The notes beneath the pieces were generated by a model, which saw only the letters and a program-made list of their open reading frames with translations, made no database searches and was not told the origin of the DNA. A stretch of 64,000 bases of DNA. Origin: SZUA-430 sp965227535. Its GTDB lineage: Bacteria; Pseudomonadota; Alphaproteobacteria; Micropepsales; Micropepsaceae. Shown here in pieces: positions 43,781-52,546 of this stretch. The stretch's first letter is position 1; every line of letters starts with the position of its first letter. Location: NCBI GenBank assembly GCA_965227535.1, contig OZ245761.1, positions 2,852,001-2,916,000 on the forward strand, given 5' to 3'. The translations under genes and the position numbers were made by a program.

Positions 43781-44833
43781 ATGGGATCGGGGGCTCTCAT
43801 GGAAATCAACTCATTCGCCTGCTTCAAGGATGCGACGCGCGTCGCTTCGTTGAGCGATGGTCAAATTGAGCGCGATGGGTTCAGCGATCTTTGGTCAATC
43901 TCGCCGCCTGACCTGTCTCAATTTAGGCTCGACGAGGTCGATCTCGACGACCGCGCGTTCGCGTTGCGTGATGAAACAACCAGGTCGGCGCGCCGGCTCG
44001 GCGTCCTGGTGTTGGCAACTTCGATTGCACTTCCGGTCCTTTGGATATTGGCGCTTTTTCTTCTGGAGTGGCCAACGATCCTAAATTCAGACAGCGTCTC
44101 CCTCTCTCTGCTAACGACTATCGGTGCTGCATCGATCCTCTTCGCGACAGGCGATCATCGTCTAACGAAGTACAATTGCGAGCGGGAGCAGTTGGCTTCG
44201 CTATCCGACGAACGCGAGCGGTTTCGATCGGCGGAAAAACATTTCTTCGAAGAGGTTCTCCCTGGGCGACGGCGCCGCACCAGTCCAAACTTTTGGTCGC
44301 AGGAATTAAAGAACACCGTACCCAACTTACCTCCCGAAGCGTTGCAATTCTCGTATGACGACTCGGAAGACGAAACTCCGGAAGACCTCGCGCTGCTGGT
44401 ACCGAGCGACACCGTATCGACGCCGAACTGGCGAAAGGCGCTCGGCGTCTGGTTTGAAATGGAAGTTGCCGCGCTATTGCGGCAAAAGGGTTTTAAGGTC
44501 GGCATAACCGGTTCATCCGGCGATCATGGTGTGGACATATTTGCCTGTGACGGGTGCACGACGATGATCCTTCAATGCAAGTACCTTCGCGGGAATACTC
44601 CCGTGTCTGTCATCAGAGATTTGGCCGGAGCGAAACACTGCTTTCGCGCTGACAAAGCGATCTTGGTCACCCGCAAAAAGAAACCAACGGGAGATCAAGC
44701 ACGATACTTCAGCGAGCAATGCGGTCTCGAATTTTGGGCAGCCGACAACCTCGCGCAGCTCGCGAACGAAATTAACTCCGCTGCCGCACTGCCAGTTCGG
44801 CGCATGTCACCGTCCAGCAACCCCGTCGCCTAG
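43781..44833 (+). CDS. Membrane-anchored Mrr-type restriction endonuclease-like protein
   Basis: A 350-residue protein with an N-terminal cytoplasmic segment, two membrane helices (about 73-98 and 106-122), a charged linker, and a C-terminal Mrr_cat nuclease domain: Glu about 226-228 in WFEMEVAALL, Asp 252 in SGDHGVDIFA, and QCK at 265-267 (PD-(D/E)XK core), then AILVTRKKKPTGDQA. Mrr nucleases cut methylated or damaged DNA; the membrane-bound arrangement is found in some defence proteins. Base composition is AT-richer than the neighbours. The ATG at 43799 after GGGGG is an alternative start. Its stop overlaps the convergent helicase gene by 4 bases. Confidence 0.82.
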   Translation: MGSGALMEINSFACFKDATRVASLSDGQIERDGFSDLWSISPPDLSQFRLDEVDLDDRAFALRDETTRSARRLGVLVLATSIALPVLWILALFLLEWPTILNSDSVSLSLLTTIGAASILFATGDHRLTKYNCEREQLASLSDERERFRSAEKHFFEEVLPGRRRRTSPNFWSQELKNTVPNLPPEALQFSYDDSEDETPEDLALLVPSDTVSTPNWRKALGVWFEMEVAALLRQKGFKVGITGSSGDHGVDIFACDGCTTMILQCKYLRGNTPVSVIRDLAGAKHCFRADKAILVTRKKKPTGDQARYFSEQCGLEFWAADNLAQLANEINSAAALPVRRMSPSSNPVA

Positions 44834-47427
44834 GCGTCTTCGCCCATCGCATCGCGGATCAACTCGTCGCTGGCCTCGGCAAGCAGCGCCTCGTTGGCGT
44901 CCTTGCCGACGGGCACCTTGCCGATATCCAGCAACACCGGCACCGCCAGCGGCGACACGCGCGACAGCTTCTTGACGACAATGTGCCCCTTCACGCGCTT
45001 CAACAACGCCCCAAGCCGCGCGATATCGAGCGCCCCGGTCGCCGCATCGTCATAAGCCGCCCGCAGCAAAATGTGATCCGGCTGATGCGTGCGTAAGACA
45101 TCGTAAATCAGGTCGGACGAAAACGTCACCTGCCGTCCGGTGCGCTCCTCGCGCGGATTGCGCTTCTCGATCAACCCCGCGATCACCGCGCATTGCCGGA
45201 AGCTGCGCTTCAACAACGCCGATTCCGCGAGCCACGCATCGAGATCGTCGCCCATCATGTCTTCATCGAAAAGCCGGTTCATATCGAGCGTATGCAAAGG
45301 CCCGAGCGCCCAGATCGCCAGCGAATAGTCGCTCGCGACAAAGCCCATCGGCTTCATGCCCAACCGCTCCAACCGCCGCGTGAGCAACATGCCCAGCGAC
45401 TGGTGGCACAAGCGTCCGTCGAACGGATAACAAACGAGAAACTGACGCGCCCCACGCGGAAACGTCTCGATCAACATCTCGTTCGCCTTGGGCAACATCG
45501 ACCGCAATCGCTGAATGCCCAACCACTCCTTCACCTGATCGGGCAGAAACGCCCACCGCTTCGGATCGGCCAGCATCTCGCGCACGCGCTCGGCCAGAAA
45601 CGTCGACAACGGAAACTTCCCGCCCTCGAACGACGGTATCTTGGGATTGCCGGGCGGCCCCGGCGTCACGATCGCCTCCGTCGCGACGATGCCTTCAAAG
45701 CGCAAGATCTGCCCCGCGAACAGAAACGTATCGCCCGGCATCAACTGCTGCAGAAACCACTCCTCGACCTGACCGACGACGCGGCCCGAATACGTCACGC
45801 GCGGCCCGCGATAATGCCGCACGACGCGCACCTTCAGCATCGGCGTCTCGACGATCGTGCCCGCGTTCAGCCGATAACGCTGCGCCACCTGCGGACTGGC
45901 CACCCGCCAAAGCCCTTCAACGGTCTGCTTCAACTTCGCATACCGCTCATAAGCGCGCAGCGCATACCCACCCGTCGCCACGTAATCCAACGTCTTGTCA
46001 AAATCCTCGCGCGTCAATCGTGCGTAAGGCGCAGCTCTCACGACCTCGGCATAAAGCGCATCCGCATCGAACGGCGCCGCCACCGCCATGCCCAACACAT
46101 GCTGCGCCAGCACATCGAGCGCGCCTTCCCGCGGCTTCTCGCCGTCAAGCTCGCCATGCATCAACGCGTCGCGCGCCGCCTCGCACTCCAACACCTCGAA
46201 CCGGTTGGCCGGCACCAGCAGCGCGCGGCTTGGCTCATTCATCCGATGGTTCGACCGCCCGATACGCTGCGCAATGCGGCTCGCCCCCTTCGGCGCACCG
46301 ATATTGATGACGAGATCGACCGCCCCCCAATCGATGCCGAGATCCAAGGTCGACGTACAAACGACGGCGCGCAGCACACCCTTCGCCATCGCCGCCTCAA
46401 CCTTGCGCCGCTGCTCCGGCGCCAGCGATCCGTGATGCAGCGCGATCGGCAAGTTCTCGCCGTTCATCGACCACAGCTGCTGAAACACAAGCTCCGCCTG
46501 CATGCGCGTATTGACGAAAATCAGCGCCGTCTTCGCCGTCTTGATAGCGGCCAAAATCTCGCCGAACGCATGCCGCGCCAAATGCCCGGCCCACGGCACA
46601 TCTTCCGACGACGCCAGAATGGAAAGGTCAGGCTTCGCGCCAGGCGCGCCACGCACGACCCGCGCCGCCCGCACCTCGCCCTGAACCTGCGGCACGAGAT
46701 AACGCGCCAACAACTCCGGATCATCGACGGTGGCCGACAACCCGACCCGCCGATGCGACGGCGCCAACGTCGACAAGCGCGCCAAATCCAACGCCAACAA
46801 ATCGCCGCGCTTCGACGGCGCCAGCGCGTGCAACTCGTCCAGGATCACGCAACGCAGATCGCCGAACAACTGCGGCGCCTCGCGCGTCGCCAGCAAGAGC
46901 GCAATCTGCTCCGGCGTCGTCAGCAAAATATCCGGCGGCAAATGCTTCTGCCGCTGCCGCCGATGCGCCGACGTGTCGCCCGTGCGCGTCTCGATCCGCA
47001 CCTTCAGCCCCATCTCCTTCACGGGGATTTCCAGATTGCGCGCAATATCGACGGCCAACGCCTTCAACGGCGAAACATAAAGCGTGTGTATCCCCCGCGG
47101 CCGCGACGCCGCCTTCGCCTTCAACTTCGCGATCAAAGGATTGTCGCTGCCGCGCGACGCATCGACCGTCGCCGCCAACGCGGTTCGCGGCGACGACAAC
47201 TCAATCAACGACGGCAAAAACCCCGCAAGCGTCTTGCCCCCACCCGTCGGCGCCGTTAGCAACACCGACTGCCCCGCAGCCGCGGCCTCGATCAACGCCA
47301 ACTGAAACGGTCGCGCTTGCCACCCGCGCGCCGCAAACCAGCGCGAGAACGCCGGCGGCAGCAACGTCGATTCACCAAGGTCGGCAAAATCTTGCAAGGA
47401 GCGGGCTCGAATAGTGGCGCGGGACAT
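44830..47427 (-). CDS. Ligase-associated DNA damage response DEXH-box helicase (Lhr-Core type)
   Basis: An 865-residue superfamily 2 helicase. Walker A is TAPTGGGKTLAGFLP, DExH is ILDELHAL, SATV forms motif III, and motif VI is QRIGRSNHRMNE; the C-terminal Lhr region includes LAVPVLLDIGKVPVGK. It lacks the long extra C-terminal part of full Lhr, which identifies the core-type enzyme encoded with ATP-dependent ligase, MBL exonuclease and PdeM. It translocates 3'-5' on single-stranded DNA and unwinds RNA-DNA hybrids. The ATG at 47427 is used; GTG at 47433 is possible. Partners lie at 49.7-52.5 kb and 26.1 kb. Confidence 0.92.
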   Translation of the reverse strand: MSRATIRARSLQDFADLGESTLLPPAFSRWFAARGWQARPFQLALIEAAAAGQSVLLTAPTGGGKTLAGFLPSLIELSSPRTALAATVDASRGSDNPLIAKLKAKAASRPRGIHTLYVSPLKALAVDIARNLEIPVKEMGLKVRIETRTGDTSAHRRQRQKHLPPDILLTTPEQIALLLATREAPQLFGDLRCVILDELHALAPSKRGDLLALDLARLSTLAPSHRRVGLSATVDDPELLARYLVPQVQGEVRAARVVRGAPGAKPDLSILASSEDVPWAGHLARHAFGEILAAIKTAKTALIFVNTRMQAELVFQQLWSMNGENLPIALHHGSLAPEQRRKVEAAMAKGVLRAVVCTSTLDLGIDWGAVDLVINIGAPKGASRIAQRIGRSNHRMNEPSRALLVPANRFEVLECEAARDALMHGELDGEKPREGALDVLAQHVLGMAVAAPFDADALYAEVVRAAPYARLTREDFDKTLDYVATGGYALRAYERYAKLKQTVEGLWRVASPQVAQRYRLNAGTIVETPMLKVRVVRHYRGPRVTYSGRVVGQVEEWFLQQLMPGDTFLFAGQILRFEGIVATEAIVTPGPPGNPKIPSFEGGKFPLSTFLAERVREMLADPKRWAFLPDQVKEWLGIQRLRSMLPKANEMLIETFPRGARQFLVCYPFDGRLCHQSLGMLLTRRLERLGMKPMGFVASDYSLAIWALGPLHTLDMNRLFDEDMMGDDLDAWLAESALLKRSFRQCAVIAGLIEKRNPREERTGRQVTFSSDLIYDVLRTHQPDHILLRAAYDDAATGALDIARLGALLKRVKGHIVVKKLSRVSPLAVPVLLDIGKVPVGKDANEALLAEASDELIRDAMGEDA

Positions 47428-47483
47428 GGACACTACACCGCCGCACGCATTCCTGCGCGACGCTTTCCGGCGCGAAATACGGC

Positions 47484-48098
47484 CTAATGCTGCCGCTCGT
47501 AATGCCGCCGCGCCTTCGCGGTGTTACCGCACGTCGCCATATCGCACCACCGCCGCCGCCCGTTCTTCGACGTATCGACGAACACCCAGCCGCAGTCATG
47601 CCCGTCGCACACACGCAACCGGTCGAGCTTGGGATCCTGCAGCAACGCCAGAGCCTGCCCCGCCACGACATGCGCGATCAAATCAAGCCCCGACCGCTCG
47701 ACGCTCCAAACCGGCGTAACCCGTCCGCGCGCTGAGACGAGCCTCGCCGCCTTCGCCGCCGCCAACCGCGCCTCATCGACCACCGCAAGATCATCAGCCG
47801 ATGGTGCGCGCCGCTCGATCATCGCATAGAGCACGCCGCACAACGCCTCGCGCAGCGACCGGCATCGCGCCAGCGCCGCCGTCGTGCGCGCGGGTTCCGC
47901 CTCCGCGAGGTCGGACAACGCCGCAAGATCCTTCTTGGAAAACGCGCCGGTCAACGCCGCCCAACCCAGCAGCGCACCATACCCGTCGACCCAGTCGCTC
48001 GGCTCACTGTCGCGCGCCGTGACCGTGTTGACGAAGTCGACCGCCAAATCGCCGCCCACCAAATCGTGGGCGCGGAATATGTGTTGAACCCTGCGCAT
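47484..48098 (-). CDS. CGNR zinc-finger (ABATE/DUF1470) regulator
   Basis: A 204-residue protein with N-terminal ABATE domain (DLVGGDLAVDFVNTVTARD) and a C-terminal CGNR zinc finger: RVCDGHDCGWVFVD, then RWCDMATCGNTAKARRHY, giving four zinc-ligand Cys. CGNR proteins are regarded as stress-responsive transcription regulators. It is divergent from the arginase-family gene with only 71 bases between starts, so regulating that neighbour is plausible. Start ATG at 48098. Confidence 0.9.
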   Translation of the reverse strand: MRRVQHIFRAHDLVGGDLAVDFVNTVTARDSEPSDWVDGYGALLGWAALTGAFSKKDLAALSDLAEAEPARTTAALARCRSLREALCGVLYAMIERRAPSADDLAVVDEARLAAAKAARLVSARGRVTPVWSVERSGLDLIAHVVAGQALALLQDPKLDRLRVCDGHDCGWVFVDTSKNGRRRWCDMATCGNTAKARRHYERQH

Positions 48099-48169
48099 CA
48101 GTCAAACCGGCAAAACAATCTTGACAGGTTAGATAGGCGATGCCTACATAACCGTCAAATGATACATAG

Positions 48170-49207
48170 ATGGTTAGGCACATGCTCCACCACGCACATT
48201 GGCAAATAGTCGCCTTCGGCCTTGCGCTGACCCTCCTCGCTATCGCCGCACAGGGAGCACCGGCCATGCAGCCCACCCCGATCGCCGTCATCGACGCGCC
48301 AAGCAATCTCGGCCTCCGCCCGCCGAAGCCGAACGTCGAACCCGGTGTCAAACATCTGGCCAGCGCATTGCGCAAAGCCGGCCTGATCGAACGCTTGGGA
48401 GCCCGCGACGCCGGCCGCGTCGACGCGCCGCCCTACGAACCAGGCCCGAACGCAGACACAGGCTTCCGCAACGGTCCGGCAATCGCCCGCTTCTCGGAAG
48501 CCCTCGCCGCAAACCTCAAGCCCATCCTCGACCGCAAAGAGTTCGCGCTCGTCCTCGGGGGCGACTGCGGCATCCTCTTAGGCCCCGCGCTCGCGCTGAA
48601 GGAACGCGGCCGCTACGGCCTAGCCTACATCGACGCCCACGACGATTTCTCCTACGCGCGCGACCCCAAATACCGCGGCCGTTACGCAGCAGGCGGCTTA
48701 GCGCTTGGCCTCGTCACCGGCCACGGCCCCGACGCTCTCGTAGATCTCCACGACCACAAGCCCTACATCCGCAACGAAGACGCCGTGCAGATCGGCCTCT
48801 CGCGCGAACCGGCGGACACGGAATTCGCCGCCACCGAGACCTTCGAAAGCTCCGGCATTAAGATCGTCTCCATCGAAGACATCGAACGCCGCGGCGCCCG
48901 TACGACCGCAACCGAGGCCCGCAAAGCGCTCGAAAACGCGCCGACCGAAGGCTTCTGGATCCACGTCGACGCCGATGTCCTCGACGCCAAGATCATGCCG
49001 GCCGTCGACTCCCCAAACCCGCGTGGCCTAACGTTCGTGCAGCTAAAGGAAATTCTCGCGACATTGCTCGCAAGCCCCAAGGCCGTCGGCCTCGAAGTCA
49101 CGATCTTCGATCCGGACCTCGACCCCGACGGCAAACTCGCCGCCCAACTCGCGAAGACCCTTGAACAGGCCTTCGTCGAAAGCGGCCGCTTCGCCAAACG
49201 CAAGTGA
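48170..49207 (+). CDS. Arginase/agmatinase/formiminoglutamase family protein
   Basis: A ureohydrolase-fold protein of up to 345 residues. The manganese-binding blocks are LGGDCGILLG (about 129-138), YIDAHDDF (DAHxD, about 153-160) and HVDADVLD (DxDxxD). The first block has Cys where arginases have the metal ligand His (GGDH). From ATG 48170 the protein opens with a signal-like segment (IVAFGLALTLLAIAAQGAPA); an ATG at 48266 preceded by GGGAG would give a cytosolic 313-residue form. So either export or a shorter start is possible. Substrate uncertain: arginine, agmatine or another guanidine compound. Confidence 0.82.
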   Translation: MVRHMLHHAHWQIVAFGLALTLLAIAAQGAPAMQPTPIAVIDAPSNLGLRPPKPNVEPGVKHLASALRKAGLIERLGARDAGRVDAPPYEPGPNADTGFRNGPAIARFSEALAANLKPILDRKEFALVLGGDCGILLGPALALKERGRYGLAYIDAHDDFSYARDPKYRGRYAAGGLALGLVTGHGPDALVDLHDHKPYIRNEDAVQIGLSREPADTEFAATETFESSGIKIVSIEDIERRGARTTATEARKALENAPTEGFWIHVDADVLDAKIMPAVDSPNPRGLTFVQLKEILATLLASPKAVGLEVTIFDPDLDPDGKLAAQLAKTLEQAFVESGRFAKRK

Positions 49208-49259
49208 TCTGCGTCCTCGATCCGTGCTAAGCGCGGGCTGCCAAAGAGGAGGATCACCC

Positions 49260-49646
49260 ATGCAATTCATCAACTCCGCCGCCGCCAAAGCCGCGAAAAT
49301 GCCGTTCAGCCAAGCTGTCCGCGTCGGCGACGTGCTCTATCTCTCGGGCTGCCTCGGCAACGTCCCCGGCAAGATGGAATTGGTCCCAGGCGGCATGGAA
49401 GCCGAAACGCGCCAACTGATGGAAAATATCGGCGCGGTCTTAAAGGACAACGGCCTCACCTTCGACGACGTCTTCAAGTGCCTCGTGATCATGACCGACA
49501 TGTCGAAGTGGGGCGACTTCAACAAAGTGTACCTAACCCACTTCAAACCCGACCGCCTCCCCGCCCGCTCAGCCTTCGGCGCCGCGGCCTTAGCCCTCGG
49601 CGCACAAGTGGAGGTCGAATGCATGGCCTATATCGGCAAGAAGTAA
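49260..49646 (+). CDS. ridA-like: RidA family protein
   Basis: A 128-residue YjgF/YER057c/UK114 protein. RidA hydrolyses reactive enamine/imine intermediates released by PLP enzymes such as threonine dehydratase. The active-site Arg is in LPARSAFGAAALALGA and VEVECMAYI closes the fold; MPFSQAVRVGDVLYLSG is the N-terminal signature. AGAGGAGG lies eight bases before the ATG at 49260. It lies 53 bases after the arginase-family gene and about 5.6 kb from the threonine dehydratase-like gene, which could supply its substrate. Confidence 0.92.
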   Translation: MQFINSAAAKAAKMPFSQAVRVGDVLYLSGCLGNVPGKMELVPGGMEAETRQLMENIGAVLKDNGLTFDDVFKCLVIMTDMSKWGDFNKVYLTHFKPDRLPARSAFGAAALALGAQVEVECMAYIGKK

Positions 49647-49686
49647 CGCCTGTCCGGCGCGCCCCCGGGCCACTATCTTCACCCCC

Positions 49687-50745
49687 ATGCAAGCCGCCGA
49701 AATCCTGAAACTGACGCCCGCCGGCCTCTATTGCGAGGCGGGTGATTTCTACGTCGACCCTACGCGCGCCGTGAACCGCGCCGTGATCACCCACGGCCAT
49801 TCCGATCACGCGCGCGCCGGCCACGGCGCCGTGCTGGCGACAAAGGAGACGCTCGCCATCATGGCCGAGCGTTACGGCGAACGCTTCGCCGCCTCGACGC
49901 AAGCCCTGCGCTACGGCGAAGAGATCCAACTCGCCAACACACGCGTGACGCTGAAACCCGCCGGCCACATTCTGGGCTCGGCGCAAGCGCTCGTGCAGGC
50001 GAAGGGCGGCCGCGTCGTCGTCTCGGGCGACTACAAACGCGCGCGCGATCCGACCTGCCCGCCCTTCGAACCAATCCCGTGCGATATCTTCATCAGTGAA
50101 GCGACCTTCGGCCTGCCCGTCTTCTGCCACCCCCCGGCCGAACACGAGATCGCCAAACTTCTGCACTCGCTCAGCGTCTTCCCCGAACGCGCCCACCTTG
50201 TCGGCGCGTATTCGTTGGGCAAGGCGCAGCGTCTGATCATGCTGCTGCGCGAAGCCGGCTACGACGATCCCATCTACCTGCACGGCGCGATGAAGAAGCT
50301 CTGCGATCTCTACATCGCCCACGGCCTGGCCCTCGGCGCACTGACGATGGTCGCGGGCGTGCCGAAGGCCGAGCTGCAAGGCAAAATCATCATCGCCCCG
50401 CCATCGTCGCTGAACGACCTCTGGTCGCGTCGCCTCCCCGACCCCGTCGCGTCGTTCGCCAGCGGCTGGATGCGCGTCCGCACCCGCGCCCGCCAACGCC
50501 TGGTCGAACTCCCGCTCATCGTCTCCGACCACGCCGACTGGGAAGAACTCACCCGCACCGTGCGCGAGGTCGCCCCCGCCGAACTCTGGGTCACCCACGG
50601 CGAAGAAGAAGCGCTTGTCTACTGGTCGAAGCAGAACGGCATCCCTGCGAGGCCGCTCGCCATCAAAGGCTACGGCGACGAAGAGGAAGAAGACACCACA
50701 CCGCCGGAAGCACCGCCCGCCGCACCGACGGAAGAAATACAATGA
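49687..50745 (+). CDS. Ligase-associated DNA damage response exonuclease (MBL/beta-CASP)
   Basis: A 352-residue metallo-beta-lactamase fold nuclease. It has ITHGHSDHARAGHG (HxHxDH), SGDYKRARDPTCPPFEP, FISEATFGLP, the beta-CASP segment YSLGKAQRLIML, and SDHADWEEL near the C-terminus. This is the exonuclease of the ligase-helicase-PdeM repair set, related to SNM1/Pso2-type nucleases. The C-terminus is an acidic/Pro tail. The ligase gene follows on the same strand, separated by a 166-bp inverted repeat. Starts 41 bases after ridA. Confidence 0.93.
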   Translation: MQAAEILKLTPAGLYCEAGDFYVDPTRAVNRAVITHGHSDHARAGHGAVLATKETLAIMAERYGERFAASTQALRYGEEIQLANTRVTLKPAGHILGSAQALVQAKGGRVVVSGDYKRARDPTCPPFEPIPCDIFISEATFGLPVFCHPPAEHEIAKLLHSLSVFPERAHLVGAYSLGKAQRLIMLLREAGYDDPIYLHGAMKKLCDLYIAHGLALGALTMVAGVPKAELQGKIIIAPPSSLNDLWSRRLPDPVASFASGWMRVRTRARQRLVELPLIVSDHADWEELTRTVREVAPAELWVTHGEEEALVYWSKQNGIPARPLAIKGYGDEEEEDTTPPEAPPAAPTEEIQ

Positions 50746-50760
50746 GGCGCACCTTCTTCA

Positions 50761-50926
50761 CCCCTCGCCCGCCCTCGGGCGGGAGAGGGGCCGGGGGTGA
50801 GGGTGGGAGCGAAGACAAGCTCAGCACCTCAAGACACGTCACACGAACCAAACACGTCGAAACACAGCTCGGCTTATCGCCCACCCTCACCCCCAACCCC
50901 TCTCCCGCCCAAGGGCGGGCGAGGGG
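50761..50926. repeat. Paired inverted repeat, family D, copy 2 (47-bp arms)
   Basis: Arms 50761-50807 and 50880-50926 pair with three mismatches of 47; each has an inner GCCCGCC/GGGCGGG hairpin. The 72-base loop is unrelated to that of copy 1 (9713-9890). It sits between two genes of the same direction (exonuclease and ligase) and ends 18 bases before the ligase ATG, so it forms most of the ligase leader. Confidence 0.88.
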
Positions 50927-50944
50927 AGCAGTTTGTGCCACGCG

Positions 50945-52528
50945 ATGAACCGCTTCGCCGAGCTGCTCGACAGTCTCGCCTACCAGCCGCAGCGAAACCT
51001 GAAACTGCGCTTGCTGACCGACTACTTCCGCCACACACCGGACCCCGATCGCGGCTACGCGCTCGCAGCCATCACGTCGTCGCTGAAGTTCGCCAACGCC
51101 AAGCCCGCGCTCGTGCGCGGCCTCGTCGACGCGCGCGTCGACCCCACACTCTTCGCGCTCTCCTACGACTACGTCGGCGACCTCGCCGAAACGATCGCGC
51201 TCATCTGGCCCCCCAAGCACGGCGCGAACGTCGGCCCATCGTTGAGCGAAATCGTCGAACGCCTATCGACGCTCGGCAAAACCGAACTCCCACGTTGTCT
51301 AGAAAAGTGGCTTGACGCCCTCGACGCCAACGGCCGCTGGGCGTTGATCAAGCTCATCACCGGCGGTCTACGCATCGGCGTCTCCGCGCGCCTCGCCAAA
51401 ACCGCGGTCGCGGAATTGAAGGGCGTCGACCCGAACGAAATCGAAGAACTCTGGCCCGCCCTCACGCCGCCGTATGAAGACCTGTTCGCCTGGCTCGACG
51501 GCCGCGCCGAAAAACCGTCCGGCAAATCGCACGCCATCTTCCGCCCCGTGATGCTGGCGCACGCGATCGAAGACAAAGACCTCCCCACGCTCGCACCCGA
51601 AGAATTCGTCGCCGAATGGAAATGGGACGGCATCCGCGTGCAAGCCGTGAACGAGGGCGGCAAACGTCGCCTCTACTCGCGCACCGGCGAAGACATCGGC
51701 GGCGCCTTCCCCGATGTGCTCGACGCGCTGCAAACCGAAGCCGTCATCGACGGCGAACTCCTCATCATCCGCGACGGCGAAGCGCAGACCTTCAACGACC
51801 TGCAGCAACGCCTGAACCGCAAAGTCGTCAGCGCCAAACAACTCGCCGCGCTCCCCGCCGGCATCCGCGCCTACGACTGCCTGATGCTGGAAGGCGAAGA
51901 CCTCCGCACCTTGCCGTTCCTCGAACGCCGCGCCCGGCTCGACACGCTCATCAAGCAACACAAACTCAATCGCATCGACCTCTCGCCCCTCGTGCCCTTC
52001 GCCACCTGGGACGAACTCGCAGCGAAACGCGCAAGCCAACCCTCGCCCGCCGTCGAAGGCGTGATGCTGAAACGCAAGGACAGCGCTTACCTCCCCGGCC
52101 GCGTCAAAGGCCTGTGGTGGAAATGGAAGCGCGACCCGCACCTCGTCGACGCCGTTCTGATGTACGCGCAACGCGGCCACGGCAAACGCTCGTCGTTCTA
52201 CTCCGATTACACGTTTGGCGTTTGGAAAGACGAAGTCCTCGTCCCCGTCGGCAAAGCCTATTTCGGTTTCACCGACGACGAGCTGAAACAAATCGACCGC
52301 TTCATCCGCAACAACACGATCGCAAGTTTCGGCCCCGTCCGCGAAGTCACGCACACCAAAGACACCGGCCTCGTCTTCGAAGTCGCCTTCGAGGGCCTGC
52401 AACGCTCGCCGCGCCACAAATCCGGCGTCGCCATGCGCTTCCCGCGCATCAACCGCCTGCGCTGGGACAAACCACCCGCCGAAGCCGACCACATCGACGC
52501 GCTCGAACGCCTGTTGCCGCCGCGCTGA
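50945..52528 (+). CDS. ATP-dependent DNA ligase
   Basis: A 527-residue ligase of the LigB/LigC-like bacterial type tied to the DNA damage response set. Nucleotidyl Lys is at about 226 in EWKWDGIRVQ (KxDG); motif III DGELLI, motif IV EGVMLKRKDSAY and motif V WWKWKRDPHLVD follow, with an OB-fold after residue 400. It seals nicks using ATP, beside the essential NAD-dependent LigA. The ATG at 50945 lacks a well-placed ribosome site; a TTG at 50933 is 6 bases after GGGGAG inside the repeat arm and could be the real start. Confidence 0.93.
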   Translation: MNRFAELLDSLAYQPQRNLKLRLLTDYFRHTPDPDRGYALAAITSSLKFANAKPALVRGLVDARVDPTLFALSYDYVGDLAETIALIWPPKHGANVGPSLSEIVERLSTLGKTELPRCLEKWLDALDANGRWALIKLITGGLRIGVSARLAKTAVAELKGVDPNEIEELWPALTPPYEDLFAWLDGRAEKPSGKSHAIFRPVMLAHAIEDKDLPTLAPEEFVAEWKWDGIRVQAVNEGGKRRLYSRTGEDIGGAFPDVLDALQTEAVIDGELLIIRDGEAQTFNDLQQRLNRKVVSAKQLAALPAGIRAYDCLMLEGEDLRTLPFLERRARLDTLIKQHKLNRIDLSPLVPFATWDELAAKRASQPSPAVEGVMLKRKDSAYLPGRVKGLWWKWKRDPHLVDAVLMYAQRGHGKRSSFYSDYTFGVWKDEVLVPVGKAYFGFTDDELKQIDRFIRNNTIASFGPVREVTHTKDTGLVFEVAFEGLQRSPRHKSGVAMRFPRINRLRWDKPPAEADHIDALERLLPPR

Positions 52529-52546
52529 TTGCTGTAAGCAGCGCGC

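Noticed and set aside
45193..47259. Open frame of 688 codons on the + strand opposite the Lhr-type helicase
   Set aside because: Mirror of the real gene; translation is Arg/Gln-rich without domains or ribosome site.
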